Assembly: GCA_018267385.1 (NCBI GenBank)
Contig: JAFDYN010000015.1
Span: forward strand, 1 to 64,000
From: Bacteroidota bacterium
GTDB lineage: Bacteria > Bacteroidota > Bacteroidia > Chitinophagales > LD1
DNA: 64,000 bases
Reading direction: 5' to 3'
In this document: positions 41,593 through 50,677 of the stretch, piece by piece
Layout of the letters: every line of letters begins with the position of its first letter
Position numbering within the stretch: the stretch's first letter is position 1
The notes under the pieces: model-generated
The model's database searches: none
The model's input: the letters and a program-made list of their open reading frames with translations, nothing else
What the model was told of the DNA's origin: nothing
Position numbers and translations under genes: made by a program

Positions 41593-44500
41593 TACTGCAG
41601 TGCTATGGCCATCTATGAAGGTGATATTCATCTGCCAGACGAAACTGCCTGGCTCTACCTTCGCACCCCGGAATGTACCATCCCAGCGGAAGTTGATATC
41701 ATTGCTGCGGAAAACTGTCTCACCCCAGCGGTCAAACACCTCGACGTCCACAAACTTGATAGACTTTTTATTGGCATAAAACTCAAAGTAATCATTGGTG
41801 CCATCATCATTTGGTGTGAAAGCATTTGGGATGAATACTGAGTAGTTGGCTACGACTATCACAGTCGTAGTATCACTGGCAGTGCAGCCCGCATCATTAG
41901 AAACTTTGACCTGATATAGCGTGGTCTGCCCCGGTGCCGCTACAGGAGCTGCACAGTCTGAGCAGCTCAGGCCATAGTCCGGTGTCCACCGGCTGCTCAG
42001 TGTACCCGAGTGCCCTGTCACAGCATAGGATAGGGTAGCATTATCTCCCAGGTCTATGCGGATAGCCGGTGTGGCCTGAATGGTAAAGTCATACACGTAG
42101 GCCAGGGTAGCAGACGCAGCTACCGAGCAGCCCTGTGCATCCGTCACGGTGACATCATAGGTGCCGGGGCCGAGGTTTTGCTGGGCAGCAGCTACAGAGC
42201 CATCTGTCCATAGATAGGTATAGGAAGGCGTACCGCCTGCCGCCGTCAGGGCTATGCTGCCCTGATCTCCCAGGCTCGCACACAGCGGATCAGTCGTGAC
42301 AGGTGTGACCGTGACTGCGGTCGGCTCAGCTACAGTAGTACCTGTAGTAGCGGTGCAGCCGGCATTGTCAGTGACAGAGACCGCGTAGCTACCTGCGGTC
42401 AGGTTACTGATATTCTGAGAGGTGGCAGTATTGCTCCAGATGTATGTATACGGTGCTTGTCCGCCTGATATGGTCAGGGTGATGCTGCCATCTGAGCCCG
42501 CATTGCAGGTCACCATAGCGGGAGTAGCGAGCGGGTTCATGGCCGGTATGACTATAATAAGCTGCGAGGCCGCCGCCGAGCAATTATTGGCGTCTGTCGC
42601 GGTCACCACATAGGTGGTCGTAGTAGCGGGAGACTCGGAAACGGATGCTGTCGTGCTGCCATCGCTCCAGACGTAGTTCGTGCCGCCCGTCGCATCCAGC
42701 GTGGTAGTACCTCCCACGCATAGCTGAGAGACGGCAGTAGTGATAGCCGGCACGGGGAGCGGATTGACAGTGACAGTTGCGGAGGTGGTACCCGTACAGG
42801 AGTTAGCATCCGTGACGGTCACATCGTAGGTAGTCGTGCCCGCCGGTGCAGGTCTGATAGATACACTGCTGCTGCCGGTACTCCATATATAGCTCGTGCC
42901 GCCGCCTGCAGTCAGTGTCGTGCCTGATCCTGCACAGACAGATACGGCAGCCGGATTGATCGTTGCGGTAGGGAGAGGATTGACTGCTACAGTAGTCGAG
43001 GCTACAGCACTGCAGTTATTGGCATCGGTGACCGTCACTGAGTACGCGGTCGCCGCTGATGGCGATACGGCGATAGCAGCGGTCATATCTGTGGTGCTCC
43101 AGGCATATGCTGTGCCACCGGATGCAGTCAGGGTGATGCTGCTACCTGTGCATACCGCCGGTGAGGCGGGACTGATGCCCGGTACGGGCAGCGGATTCAC
43201 GGAGACGGTAGCCGTAGCGCTGGCGGTACAGTTGTTGGCGTCGGTCACAGTAGCACTATAGGTAGCAGTGCCGGATGGAGATACGGATGTAGCAGCAGTG
43301 ATGTCACCATTGCTCCAGCTGTAGCTATTACCCCCGCCAGCTGTGAGTGTCGCTGCATCTCCGGCGCAGATGGCGGTGGCGGTTGGTGTGATAGATGCCA
43401 CAGGTGCCGGATTGATGGTCACGGATGCTGAGGCAGCAGCAGAGCAGTTATTAGCATCTGTCACCGTCACATCATACGTGCCCGCCGAAGATGGAGAGAC
43501 GCTCATAGCTGCTGTAGCATCTCCGGTGCTCCATAGATAGCTCACACCTCCGCTCGCGGTGAAGCCGGCGCTGGTGCCGGGGCATATAGCTGCAGAGGCC
43601 GGCGTGATGGATGGTGTGGGCAGGGAGTTGACCGTGACGCTCCGTGAGGTAGATGCCGTACAGTTATTGGCATCTGTCACCGTTACTGTGTAGGAGGTCG
43701 TCCCGGCTGGCGAAACTGTGATAGCAGCCGTAGTAGCTGTGGTGCTCCATGCATAGCCAGTACCACCACCGGCAGTGAGTGTAGTGCTGCTGCCGGCACA
43801 TATCGCTACTGAGGCCGGCGTGATGGATGGTGTGGGCAGGGAGTTGACCGTGACGCTCCGTGAGGTAGATGCCGTACAGTTATTGGCGTCTGTCACCGTT
43901 ACTGTGTAGGAGGTCGTCCCGGCTGGCGAAACTGTGATAGCAGCCGTAGTAGCTGTGGTGCTCCATGCATAGCTAGTACCACCACCGGCAGTGAGTGTAG
44001 TGCTGCTGCCGGCACATATCGCTACTGAGGCAGGCGTGATGGATGGCGTAGGCAGTGAGTTGACCGTGACACTGCGTGAGGTAGATGCAGTGCAGTTATT
44101 GGCATCTGTCACAGTCACTGTGTAGGACGTCGTCCCTGCGGGTGATACTGTGATGGCCGCTGTCGTCGCAGAGGTATTCCAGGCATAGCCTGTACCGCCA
44201 CCGGCAGTGAGCGTGGTACTGCTGCCGGCACATATCGCTACCGAGGCAGGCGTGATGGATGGTGTAGGCAGGGAGTGGACCGTGACGCTACGCGAGGTAG
44301 ATGCTGTACAGTTATTGGCATCTGTCACCGTCACCGTGTATGAGGTCGTCCCCGCGGGTGATACTGTGATGGCCGCTGTAGTAGCAGCAGTATTCCAGGT
44401 ATAGCCTGTGCCTCCGCTGGCAGTGAGTGTAGTACTGCCGCCTGCACATATCGCTACTGAGGCAGGCGTGATGGATGGTGTAGGCAGGGAGTTGACCGTG

Positions 44501-46050
44501 ACACTGCGCGAGGTAGAAGCCGTGCAGTTATTGGCGTCTGTCACCGTTATCGTGTAGGATGTTGTCCCCGCCGGTGATACTGTGATGGCCGCTGTAGTAG
44601 CCGTGGTATTCCATGCATAGCTAGTACCACCACCGGCAGTGAGTGTAGTGCTGCTGCCGGCACATATCGCTACCGAGGCCGGCGTAATGGATGGCGTAGG
44701 AAGTGAGTTGACCGTCACGCTACGCGAGGTGGATGCTGTGCAGCTATTGGCATCTGTCACCGTCACTGTATAGGTGGTCGTCCCCGCGGGTGATACTGTG
44801 ATGGCCGCTGTTGTAGCCGTGGTATTCCAGGCATAGACTGTGCCTCCGCTAGCAGTGAGTGTAGTGCTGCTGCCTGCACATATCGCTACCGATGCCGGCG
44901 TGATGGATGGCGTAGGCAGGGAGTTGACCGTAACGGTACGCGAGATAGAAGCGGTGCAGTTATTGGCGTCTGTCACCGTCACTGTGTAGGACGTCGTCCC
45001 GGCGGGTGATACTGTGATCGCCGCTGTAGTAGCTGTGGTGCTCCATGCATAGCCTGTGCCTCCACCCGCTGTGAGTGTAGTACTGCTGCCTGCACATATC
45101 GCTACCGAGGCAGGAGTGATGGATTGTGTAGGCAGGGAGTTGACCGTGACATTGACAGCGGCAGAGCTGGTAAAGCCACTGCTCTGGGTAGTAGTGACGC
45201 TGTATGGAGTACTATTGCCCGGCGTGACAGTGATAGCAGCAGTCGTGGCGCCCGTACTCCAGGTATAGGTGCCGCCACCGCTGGCCGTGAGGGTGGTGCT
45301 CTCGCCGGCGCATAGTGTCGTATTGCCTGAGATAGATGCAGGCGGGCAGCCACTCGGCGCCTGGCCCGGTGTACATGGACACTGATCATTGATGTCTGGT
45401 ATACCGTCCCCATCGCCGTCAGCTGTACTACTGGCTTGTGTATTGGCTACCAGCAGCAGGCCATAGGGGTTATTATTGCCACCGTTAGGATAGTTATACA
45501 CCTGCACATCTATATAATTGGTTCCTTGTATCCAGGGGCCGGGTAGCGTGATATTGAGCTGTGAGCCGGCAGAAAATCCACCCCCGCTGATACCGGTACT
45601 GGCGCCATTGACAAATATGTCCGTGATCTGATTGTCTACATAGCCGGATAGGTATAGTACGTAGTTTCCCGCAGTGGTCACGCTGTTACCATTGCAGTCG
45701 GTAGGTAGGTTCAGCGTGAGGCGAAAGTAGAGGTAGCCGTCGTTATAGTTGTTAGAGCAGGAGGTAGTAGTACCTGTTATCCAGTTGCCATTGTTGGCCG
45801 GAGGTGTCAGGCTGGCCGGATCTACCCATGATCCCGGCGCACAGTTGTTATTGATCAGCGCGGGCGTATAGGTCAGGCCCATAGGGTTGGGCGGATTGGT
45901 AGAGTACCACTGAGACACGGTCCATATAGGATCATAGCCGCCCGGTGTGCCCTGTCCTGTAGATAGCGTGCTCGGGTTAGGAAAGGTCTGCGCCTGAACC
46001 TTTGCAGAAAATGAACTTACAATGACAAGCAGGTATAGAAGATACTTCAT
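41563..46050 (-). CDS. 1495-residue repeat adhesin with CHU_C-type (type B) T9SS tail
   Basis: Signal peptide (YLLYLLVIVSSFSAKVQA), a unique lectin-like N-terminal domain (about 22-205), a thrombospondin-3-like calcium loop (DGDGDGIPDINDQCPC, about 211-226), and thirteen Ig/PKD-like repeats: one divergent unit (about 236-303) and twelve units of exactly 72 residues (304-1167; nt 42550-45141). Units 1-7 (nt 43630-45141) are nearly identical in protein and DNA, while units 8-12 diverge. Two SprB-type repeats follow (SGGQAPYTYIWSN, AAGGTPSYTYLWTDG), then a linker and the gliding-motility-associated C-terminal domain (FIPNAFTPNDDGTNDYFEF to GSLTVIR), a type B sorting signal used by SprB-like adhesins. 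It should be a long surface adhesin secreted by T9SS and perhaps moved by the gliding machinery. Confidence 0.9.
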   Translation of the reverse strand: MKYLLYLLVIVSSFSAKVQAQTFPNPSTLSTGQGTPGGYDPIWTVSQWYSTNPPNPMGLTYTPALINNNCAPGSWVDPASLTPPANNGNWITGTTTSCSNNYNDGYLYFRLTLNLPTDCNGNSVTTAGNYVLYLSGYVDNQITDIFVNGASTGISGGGFSAGSQLNITLPGPWIQGTNYIDVQVYNYPNGGNNNPYGLLLVANTQASSTADGDGDGIPDINDQCPCTPGQAPSGCPPASISGNTTLCAGESTTLTASGGGTYTWSTGATTAAITVTPGNSTPYSVTTTQSSGFTSSAAVNVTVNSLPTQSITPASVAICAGSSTTLTAGGGTGYAWSTTATTAAITVSPAGTTSYTVTVTDANNCTASISRTVTVNSLPTPSITPASVAICAGSSTTLTASGGTVYAWNTTATTAAITVSPAGTTTYTVTVTDANSCTASTSRSVTVNSLPTPSITPASVAICAGSSTTLTAGGGTSYAWNTTATTAAITVSPAGTTSYTITVTDANNCTASTSRSVTVNSLPTPSITPASVAICAGGSTTLTASGGTGYTWNTAATTAAITVSPAGTTSYTVTVTDANNCTASTSRSVTVHSLPTPSITPASVAICAGSSTTLTAGGGTGYAWNTSATTAAITVSPAGTTSYTVTVTDANNCTASTSRSVTVNSLPTPSITPASVAICAGSSTTLTAGGGTSYAWSTTATTAAITVSPAGTTSYTVTVTDANNCTASTSRSVTVNSLPTPSITPASVAICAGSSTTLTAGGGTGYAWSTTATTAAITVSPAGTTSYTVTVTDANNCTASTSRSVTVNSLPTPSITPASAAICPGTSAGFTASGGVSYLWSTGDATAAMSVSPSSAGTYDVTVTDANNCSAAASASVTINPAPVASITPTATAICAGDAATLTAGGGNSYSWSNGDITAATSVSPSGTATYSATVTDANNCTASATATVSVNPLPVPGISPASPAVCTGSSITLTASGGTAYAWSTTDMTAAIAVSPSAATAYSVTVTDANNCSAVASTTVAVNPLPTATINPAAVSVCAGSGTTLTAGGGTSYIWSTGSSSVSIRPAPAGTTTYDVTVTDANSCTGTTSATVTVNPLPVPAITTAVSQLCVGGTTTLDATGGTNYVWSDGSTTASVSESPATTTTYVVTATDANNCSAAASQLIIVIPAMNPLATPAMVTCNAGSDGSITLTISGGQAPYTYIWSNTATSQNISNLTAGSYAVSVTDNAGCTATTGTTVAEPTAVTVTPVTTDPLCASLGDQGSIALTAAGGTPSYTYLWTDGSVAAAQQNLGPGTYDVTVTDAQGCSVAASATLAYVYDFTIQATPAIRIDLGDNATLSYAVTGHSGTLSSRWTPDYGLSCSDCAAPVAAPGQTTLYQVKVSNDAGCTASDTTTVIVVANYSVFIPNAFTPNDDGTNDYFEFYANKKSIKFVDVEVFDRWGETVFRSNDINFRWDGTFRGAKVEPGSFVWQMNITFIDGHSTAVEKGSLTVIR
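42550..45141 (-). repeat. Twelve tandem 216-bp repeats within the adhesin gene
   Basis: Each unit encodes 72 residues starting with NSLPTPSITPASVAICAGSS or a variant and containing CAG.STTLTA, AITVSPAGTT, TVTVTDANNCTAS. The first seven encoded units (43630-45141) differ by only a few bases, suggesting recent duplication or gene conversion; the last five are older. This block is prone to collapse in assembly and to length variation between strains. Confidence 0.92.
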
Positions 46051-46424
46051 AAATGGTGGTTATCGGGATGTCGGGTTTTAACAAAGACGTAAGCCCTCCT
46101 GGACACGATGCTCTCCGGTAAAATTTATTTGCTCTAAAAATACATTACGTATGCCTGACTTTATCCCTCAAAAAATACATGAACGCCCTGATTTTCTGTA
46201 TTAAGCGCGAGGTCAACGCATCAGGATCAGGTAGATAAGTGCCCCTTGGCTCCACTAGTATTTAATATTCAACCCTTTCCATATATATGATCTTTGATAG
46301 TCACTCCCAGGCTCATTCACCCATGAAATGACCCATTTGGTCGGTGATTAACGTTGTTTCAGTCAACGGTATTATTTTTCAAGCGAAATAATGGCCAACT
46401 TTATGCTTTAAACTCCCAAAAGCT
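46051..46424. other. Gene-free region between the adhesin and spt
   Basis: 374 bp between divergent genes, AT-rich towards the right. CGTTG (46352-46356) and CAACG (46364-46368) form a short palindrome 57 bp before spt, next to a -7-like TATTTTTC (46373-46380); this could be an operator. No perfect TTTG/TAnnTTTG pair was found in either direction, and no small gene is supported. Confidence 0.4.
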
Positions 46425-47642
46425 ATGCTTGTGACTAAGATCAGGAAACCGTTATTCGATAAGTGCGCTGAATATACCCGCAACTATGAGGTCCAGCAGG
46501 CGGGACTCTACCCTTACTTCCGCCCTATCCAGGAGAGCGAGGGGCCGGTGGTCATGATGGAGGGCCGCCAGGTCGTGATGGCCGGGTCAAACAACTATCT
46601 CGGCCTGACCGCCCACCCTAAGGTGAAGGAGGCAGCCCGCCAGGCACTGGAGAAGTATGGTACCAGTTGCTCAGGTTCCCGCTTTCTCACGGGCACGATA
46701 GACCTGCACATCAATCTGGAAAACAAGCTGGCAAAATTTATGGGCAAGGAATCTGCCCTGCTATTCAGCACCGGCTTCCAGGCGGGTCAGGGAGTGATCT
46801 TCCCACTGGTAGGCCGCAAGGATTACATTCTTTCTGACCGTGACAATCATGCCTCTATACAGGCCGGCAATATGCTCGCCGCCAGCCTCGGTACACAGAT
46901 CATCCGCTACAAGCACAACGACGTAGCCGATCTGGAGAAGCAGCTCGCAAAACTGCCGGAGGACGCCGGCAAGTTTGTAGTAACCGACGGCGTGTTCTCT
47001 ACTTTCGGTACCGTAGCCAGCCTGGATGGCATCAGCGAGATGGCTAAGAAATATGGTGCAGCGCTGCTCGTGGATGATGCCCACGGCTTTGGCGTGATGG
47101 GCCCCCAGGGTAAGGGTTCTCCGTTCCACTTTGGTGTGGAAGAAGATACCGACCTGATCGTTTGTACTTTCAGCAAGACACTCGCCTCGCTCGGCGGTTT
47201 CGTAGCCGGAGATGAGCAGGTGATCAACTATCTCAAGCATAAATCACCCGCGCTGATCTTCAGCGCCTCGCCTACACCGGCCTCTGTAGCAGCGGCTGAT
47301 GCGGCACTAGATATCCTGATAGAGCAGCCGGAGCTGGCGCAGAAGGTTTCCGCCAATGCTCAGTTTATCCGTGAGGGCCTGCGCAGTATCGGATTTAATG
47401 TACCGGAGGGACAGACCGCTATCGTGCCTGTATTCATAGGTAGCGATGAGGAGACCTTCCTCTTCTGGCGCAAACTGTATGACGAGGGCGTTTTTGTCAA
47501 TGCATTTATCTCGCCTGCCACACCTCCGGGCATGCAGATGCTGCGCACCAGCTACATGGCTACCCACGAGCAGAGCCACCTCGAGTTTATCCTGGATAAG
47601 TTTGAGAAAGTGGGCAAGCAGATAGGCTACCTGAAGGGGTAA
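46425..47642 (+). CDS. spt: Serine palmitoyltransferase (alpha-oxoamine synthase)
   Basis: 405 residues. A PLP enzyme that condenses serine with palmitoyl-CoA (or a branched acyl-CoA) to 3-ketosphinganine, the first step of sphingolipid synthesis. Landmarks: SNNYLGLTAHPKVKEAARQ (about 54-72), GTSCSGSRFLTGTIDLH (about 84-100), the His of DNHASIQAG, the Asp of VDDAHGFGVMG (about 215-225), and the PLP lysine in CTFSKTLASLGGFVAG (about 251). Other alpha-oxoamine synthases (Kbl, BioF, HemA) share these, but the N-terminal RKPLFDKCAEYTRNYEVQQA matches Bacteroidota SPT, and two KDSR-like reductases lie just downstream. The product acts at the cytoplasmic face of the membrane. Confidence 0.9.
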   Translation: MLVTKIRKPLFDKCAEYTRNYEVQQAGLYPYFRPIQESEGPVVMMEGRQVVMAGSNNYLGLTAHPKVKEAARQALEKYGTSCSGSRFLTGTIDLHINLENKLAKFMGKESALLFSTGFQAGQGVIFPLVGRKDYILSDRDNHASIQAGNMLAASLGTQIIRYKHNDVADLEKQLAKLPEDAGKFVVTDGVFSTFGTVASLDGISEMAKKYGAALLVDDAHGFGVMGPQGKGSPFHFGVEEDTDLIVCTFSKTLASLGGFVAGDEQVINYLKHKSPALIFSASPTPASVAAADAALDILIEQPELAQKVSANAQFIREGLRSIGFNVPEGQTAIVPVFIGSDEETFLFWRKLYDEGVFVNAFISPATPPGMQMLRTSYMATHEQSHLEFILDKFEKVGKQIGYLKG

Positions 47643-47652
47643 GCCTCAACTA

Positions 47653-48453
47653 CTAACTTTTCTGCACCTTCCTGATCGCGCTATCCATCACCATATTCAC
47701 GATGAATGGGAAGTGCCTTTTCATCCAGTAGGTCAGCTTGCCATCGCCACCCGGTATGATCATAAAGGTATTGCCTTCGAGTGCTTTTACGGTTTCTTTA
47801 GCCAGCGCCTCAGAGGTCATCAGTTTGGCGGTCTTTGAGATCTCTTTGGTCTCCTCCGGTTTGGTTTTATTCTCCTCTGCGAAGCCCGGTGTATCTGTGT
47901 CGGGCGGGCAGAGTACCTGCACCTTGATATTGTATTTAGCCAGCTCCTGTTTCAATACTTCTGAGAAGCCAATGATGGCAAACTTTGACGCCGAGTAATC
48001 AGCATAGCCGAATACCCCTACAAAACCACCGATAGAGGATGTATTGACGATCTTGCCACCCTTCGCCTTCATGTGTGGCAGCGTAGCCTGCACGGCATTC
48101 CATACACTGCTGAAGTTGGTCCGCATAGTGTCCTCCATCATCGCCGCGGTGATATTCTCAAAGTGCTCCGGATAGGCGCGTCCCACACAGTTGATGAGCA
48201 GGTCTGGTGCGCCGGTCTCTGCTACTGCTTTATCTATAGCCGCTTTGGTGCTGTTGTAGTCTTTCGCGTCTACAGAGTAGGTGCGGCATTGCGCGCCTGC
48301 TGCGGCGACCTGTGTTTTAGCTTTCTCCAGATTGGCCACATTGCGTGCGAAGAGGCAGAATGTATTGCCGTTCTTCGCTAGCTCCAGCGCGATAGACAGG
48401 CCGATGCCTGTAGAGCCACCGGTGATAAAAATGATCTTGTTTGAAATAGCCAT
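47653..48453 (-). CDS. 3-ketodihydrosphingosine-reductase-like SDR (copy 1)
   Basis: About 266 residues from ATG 48453 (MAISNKIIFITGG). Short-chain dehydrogenase with TGGSTGIGLSIALELA (NADPH site), NCVGRAYPEHF, an active-site Ser in NTSSIGGFVGV, and YxxxK as YSASKFAIIG. The strand after it reads VQVLCPPDTDTPGFAEENKT-KPEET, matching the PPDTDTPGFAEEN..KP.ET signature I recall from eukaryotic 3-ketodihydrosphingosine reductase (KDSR/FVT1/TSC10). The reaction would be NADPH reduction of 3-ketosphinganine to sphinganine, the step after SPT. It is convergent with spt (10 bp between stops) and 59 bp downstream of its paralogue, so the two SDRs form an operon. Which one acts on sphinganine is not known. 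Confidence 0.82.
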   Translation of the reverse strand: MAISNKIIFITGGSTGIGLSIALELAKNGNTFCLFARNVANLEKAKTQVAAAGAQCRTYSVDAKDYNSTKAAIDKAVAETGAPDLLINCVGRAYPEHFENITAAMMEDTMRTNFSSVWNAVQATLPHMKAKGGKIVNTSSIGGFVGVFGYADYSASKFAIIGFSEVLKQELAKYNIKVQVLCPPDTDTPGFAEENKTKPEETKEISKTAKLMTSEALAKETVKALEGNTFMIIPGGDGKLTYWMKRHFPFIVNMVMDSAIRKVQKS

Positions 48454-48511
48454 ATACCACGATTTTATCGCAGGCAATTTAGGCCAATTTGAGTGGTATT
48501 AGCAAGTAGAT

Positions 48512-49366
48512 TTATGCCCGTGCCAGATGGCGGGGGTATTCGTGCACAGCCGGGCCCGAGATGTTCTGCTTTTGTACCCTGCTCACCATGCGGTCCATGA
48601 GCATATGGGTGATCTGTGGCCATATCCGTTTGAGTATCCAGGTCAGCTTGCTATCCATGCCGGGTATGATCATAAAGTTATCCTTATGCATACGGCGCAC
48701 GGCATACGCTGCTACCTCGTCTGCGGTCATCAGGCCGGCAGCATTGCATATCTCACGCGTCTCATCCGGCTTGGTGCGGTTTTCCAGTGCCAGGCCGGGC
48801 GTATCGGTATCCGGTGGACATAGCACTTGTACAGTGATATTGTGAGGCTTCAGCTCCTGGCGCAGTGACTCAGAGAAACCTATCAGGGCAAATTTTGAAG
48901 CTGCGTAATCAGTATACCCATATACTCCCAGCAGACCGCCCATAGAGGAGGTATTGATGATACGGCCACCTCCGTTAGCCTTCATATATGGCAGCAAGGC
49001 CTGGGTCACATGCCAGGTACTGCCTACATTGGCCTGCAGGGTATCCATCAGCATACCTGAGCTGATATTTTCAAATCGATGGGGGATGGCGCGACCTACA
49101 CAGTTGAAGAGGATATCAGGCACACCGGCCTCCTGTATGGCATAGGCCATGGTTTGCGCCACGGCACCGGCATCAGTAGCATCTACAGAGTATGAGTAGC
49201 ATTTGCCACCTGCACGTTGTATCGTGGTTTGAGCGTGGTGGAGTTTAGATGGGTCACGGGCAAAAATGCACACAGCATAATCCTGCTGTGCCAGTTTCAT
49301 AGCTATAGATAGCCCTATACCGGTAGATCCTCCGGCTATATAAGCGATCTTGGGTGAGAGATTCAT
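48512..49366 (-). CDS. 3-ketodihydrosphingosine-reductase-like SDR (copy 2)
   Basis: 284 residues. Same family as the next gene: AGGSTGIGLSIAMKLAQQ (NADPH site), NCVGRAIPHRF, NTSSMGGLLGVYGY, YAASKFALIG (YxxxK), and CPPDTDTPGLALENRT-KPDET, the KDSR-type signature with FAEE changed to LALE. The C-terminal part after the signature (IIPGMDSKLTWILKRIWPQ) resembles copy 1 (IIPGGDGKLTYWMKRHFPF) and may lie on the membrane. A 15-residue extra tail follows (SGPAVHEYPRHLARA). The two copies are clear paralogues by tandem duplication, but diverged in several places. It is divergent from rsmE. A role in sphingolipid or related 3-keto lipid reduction is inferred from the signature and location. Confidence 0.8.
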   Translation of the reverse strand: MNLSPKIAYIAGGSTGIGLSIAMKLAQQDYAVCIFARDPSKLHHAQTTIQRAGGKCYSYSVDATDAGAVAQTMAYAIQEAGVPDILFNCVGRAIPHRFENISSGMLMDTLQANVGSTWHVTQALLPYMKANGGGRIINTSSMGGLLGVYGYTDYAASKFALIGFSESLRQELKPHNITVQVLCPPDTDTPGLALENRTKPDETREICNAAGLMTADEVAAYAVRRMHKDNFMIIPGMDSKLTWILKRIWPQITHMLMDRMVSRVQKQNISGPAVHEYPRHLARA

Positions 49367-49499
49367 TTGATACTTAGAGTTTTAGAATAAAATAAGTCCA
49401 ACACTCACTTATACGGCTAAACAGCGATTGAGATACAAAAAATTTGTTTTTTTCTTTCACACTTATACAAATGCAGTGGCTGACATTTACTTTCACATA

Positions 49500-50207
49500 A
49501 TGAATTTGGTATATACCCCCCATGCCAGCCCGGGTGCTATCACAGAGCTGGATGACAATGAATCACATCACCTGCAGGTGCTCCGTATGAAAGTGGGGGA
49601 GGACCTGCACGCCTTTGATGGAGTAGGAGGGCTGTATACGGCTACGGTGCATAGCATGACTAAAAAGGGCGCCATCATAGCCATAGGCGACCTGCTACGG
49701 CGCGATCCGGCACCTGCCGCCCGCCTGCATATAGCTATAGCACCTACCAAGAATATGGACCGGCTGGAGTGGTTTGTAGAGAAAGCGACGGAGATAGGTG
49801 TACACCAGATCACGCCCATCATCTGCCGTAGGTCTGAGCGCAGGGAGCTGCGCGTAGACCGGCTGGAGAAAGTAGCCCTCAGCGCAGCCAAGCAGTCCCT
49901 GCACCTCCACTTGCCCGTCATCCACGAGCCGGTGGCGCTGGATCGGTTTGTCAAAGAAGTGCCGTCAGATATTTCTCTGAAGTTCATAGGCTACTGCGAG
50001 GAGCATACCCACCACCTGCGGGACCGCTTCCCGGCCGGAGAGAGTATCATAGTGCTGATAGGCCCTGAGGGAGATTTCACCGGAGAGGAGATAGCCGCAG
50101 CCCGGCTCGCAGGGTTCATGCCCGTATCACTCGGCACCAGCAGACTGCGCACGGAGACAGCCGGCGTGATGAGCGCAGCTATATTTGACCTGAAAAATGT
50201 AAAGTAA
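49500..50207 (+). CDS. rsmE: 16S rRNA (uracil-1498-N3) methyltransferase
   Basis: About 235 residues from ATG 49500 (MNLVYTPHASPG), the usual RsmE length; the longer frame from 49428 adds an intergenic leader. It uses S-adenosylmethionine to methylate U1498 of 16S rRNA. The N-terminal PUA-like domain has ESHHLQVLRMKVGEDLHAFD (about 20-39); the SPOUT knot has KNMDRLEWFVEKATEIGV (about 83-100), SERRELRVDRLEKVALSAAK, VLIGPEGDFTGEEIAAA (about 183-199) and LGTSRLRTETAGVMSA (about 210-225). TACTTTCA (49488-49495) ends four bases before the ATG, another start that may be leaderless. Confidence 0.95.
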   Translation: MNLVYTPHASPGAITELDDNESHHLQVLRMKVGEDLHAFDGVGGLYTATVHSMTKKGAIIAIGDLLRRDPAPAARLHIAIAPTKNMDRLEWFVEKATEIGVHQITPIICRRSERRELRVDRLEKVALSAAKQSLHLHLPVIHEPVALDRFVKEVPSDISLKFIGYCEEHTHHLRDRFPAGESIIVLIGPEGDFTGEEIAAARLAGFMPVSLGTSRLRTETAGVMSAAIFDLKNVK

Positions 50208-50280
50208 AAAATTAGAATTACGGATATTCTACACTACGATTGATCTTCCTCTTGTACGACTAATAATAGTAAATCTTGGA

Positions 50281-50337
50281 CTGTAGGTTCTTTCCTCTCC
50301 TTCGGAGAGGAAAGATGCCGAAGGCAGATAGGTGAGG
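50281..50337 (+). repeat. 57-bp dispersed repeat, copy 1
   Basis: CTGTAGGTTCTTTCCTCTCC...GCAGATAGGTGAGG, with an internal CCTCTCCTTCGGAGAGG hairpin. A second copy with three mismatches lies at 60391-60447 in the same orientation. It sits between genes, and the hairpin could also end transcription. Confidence 0.85.
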
Positions 50338-50341
50338 TGAT

Positions 50342-50617
50342 TTAGAGGAGTGTAGCCTCTGTATGCGTCAGCTCACCCAGGAGCTTCTTAGACGCGTCAG
50401 ACATCTCGCTGAGATCCAGGTCCACGATGCTGAGGATCTCTACCAGGCTATTGATCTTGGCCTCCAGTGAGTGAAATTTATTGATCACTACCACGCGCTT
50501 TTTCTCCAGCACACAAAAGCCTGAGTTAAAGTTGCCCTTCTCATAGCGTACCACATAGCCACCCTCGCCGAGGATGTCCTCTACCTTTTTCTGAAATGCT
50601 GCGTTGTGCTTTATCAT
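50342..50617 (-). CDS. Small conserved-looking protein of unknown function
   Basis: 91 residues (MIKHNAAFQKKVEDILGEGG...). It has an N-terminal helix, a beta hairpin (YVVRYEKGNFNSGFCVLEKK-RVVVINKFH), and a long helical C-terminus (SLEAKINSLVEILSIVDLDL). The shape, small and cytoplasmic with no motif, is typical of Bacteroidota proteins of unknown function. The frame is clean and codon use matches neighbours. The dispersed repeat abuts its 3' end, and it is divergent from the beta-barrel gene. Confidence 0.7.
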   Translation of the reverse strand: MIKHNAAFQKKVEDILGEGGYVVRYEKGNFNSGFCVLEKKRVVVINKFHSLEAKINSLVEILSIVDLDLSEMSDASKKLLGELTHTEATLL

Positions 50618-50642
50618 ATTCCTGTCAGAATCGCGTCATTGA

Positions 50643-50673
50643 TCTGTCTACGAAATTAGTTTGTTTACATTTG
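50643..50673 (+). promoter_or_regulatory. Predicted promoter of the beta-barrel gene, almost touching its ATG
   Basis: TCTG (50643-50646), 19 nt, then TACATTTG (50666-50673). The -7 box is perfect and the -33 has one mismatch to TTTG. The start codon at 50678 follows after four bases, so transcription should start at or near the A of ATG. Confidence 0.55.
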
Positions 50674-50677
50674 CCGG

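Noticed and set aside
42550-45141. Regular direct repeats that could suggest a CRISPR array
   Set aside because: The 216-bp units are in one open frame, encode Ig/PKD-like domains and have no unique spacers.
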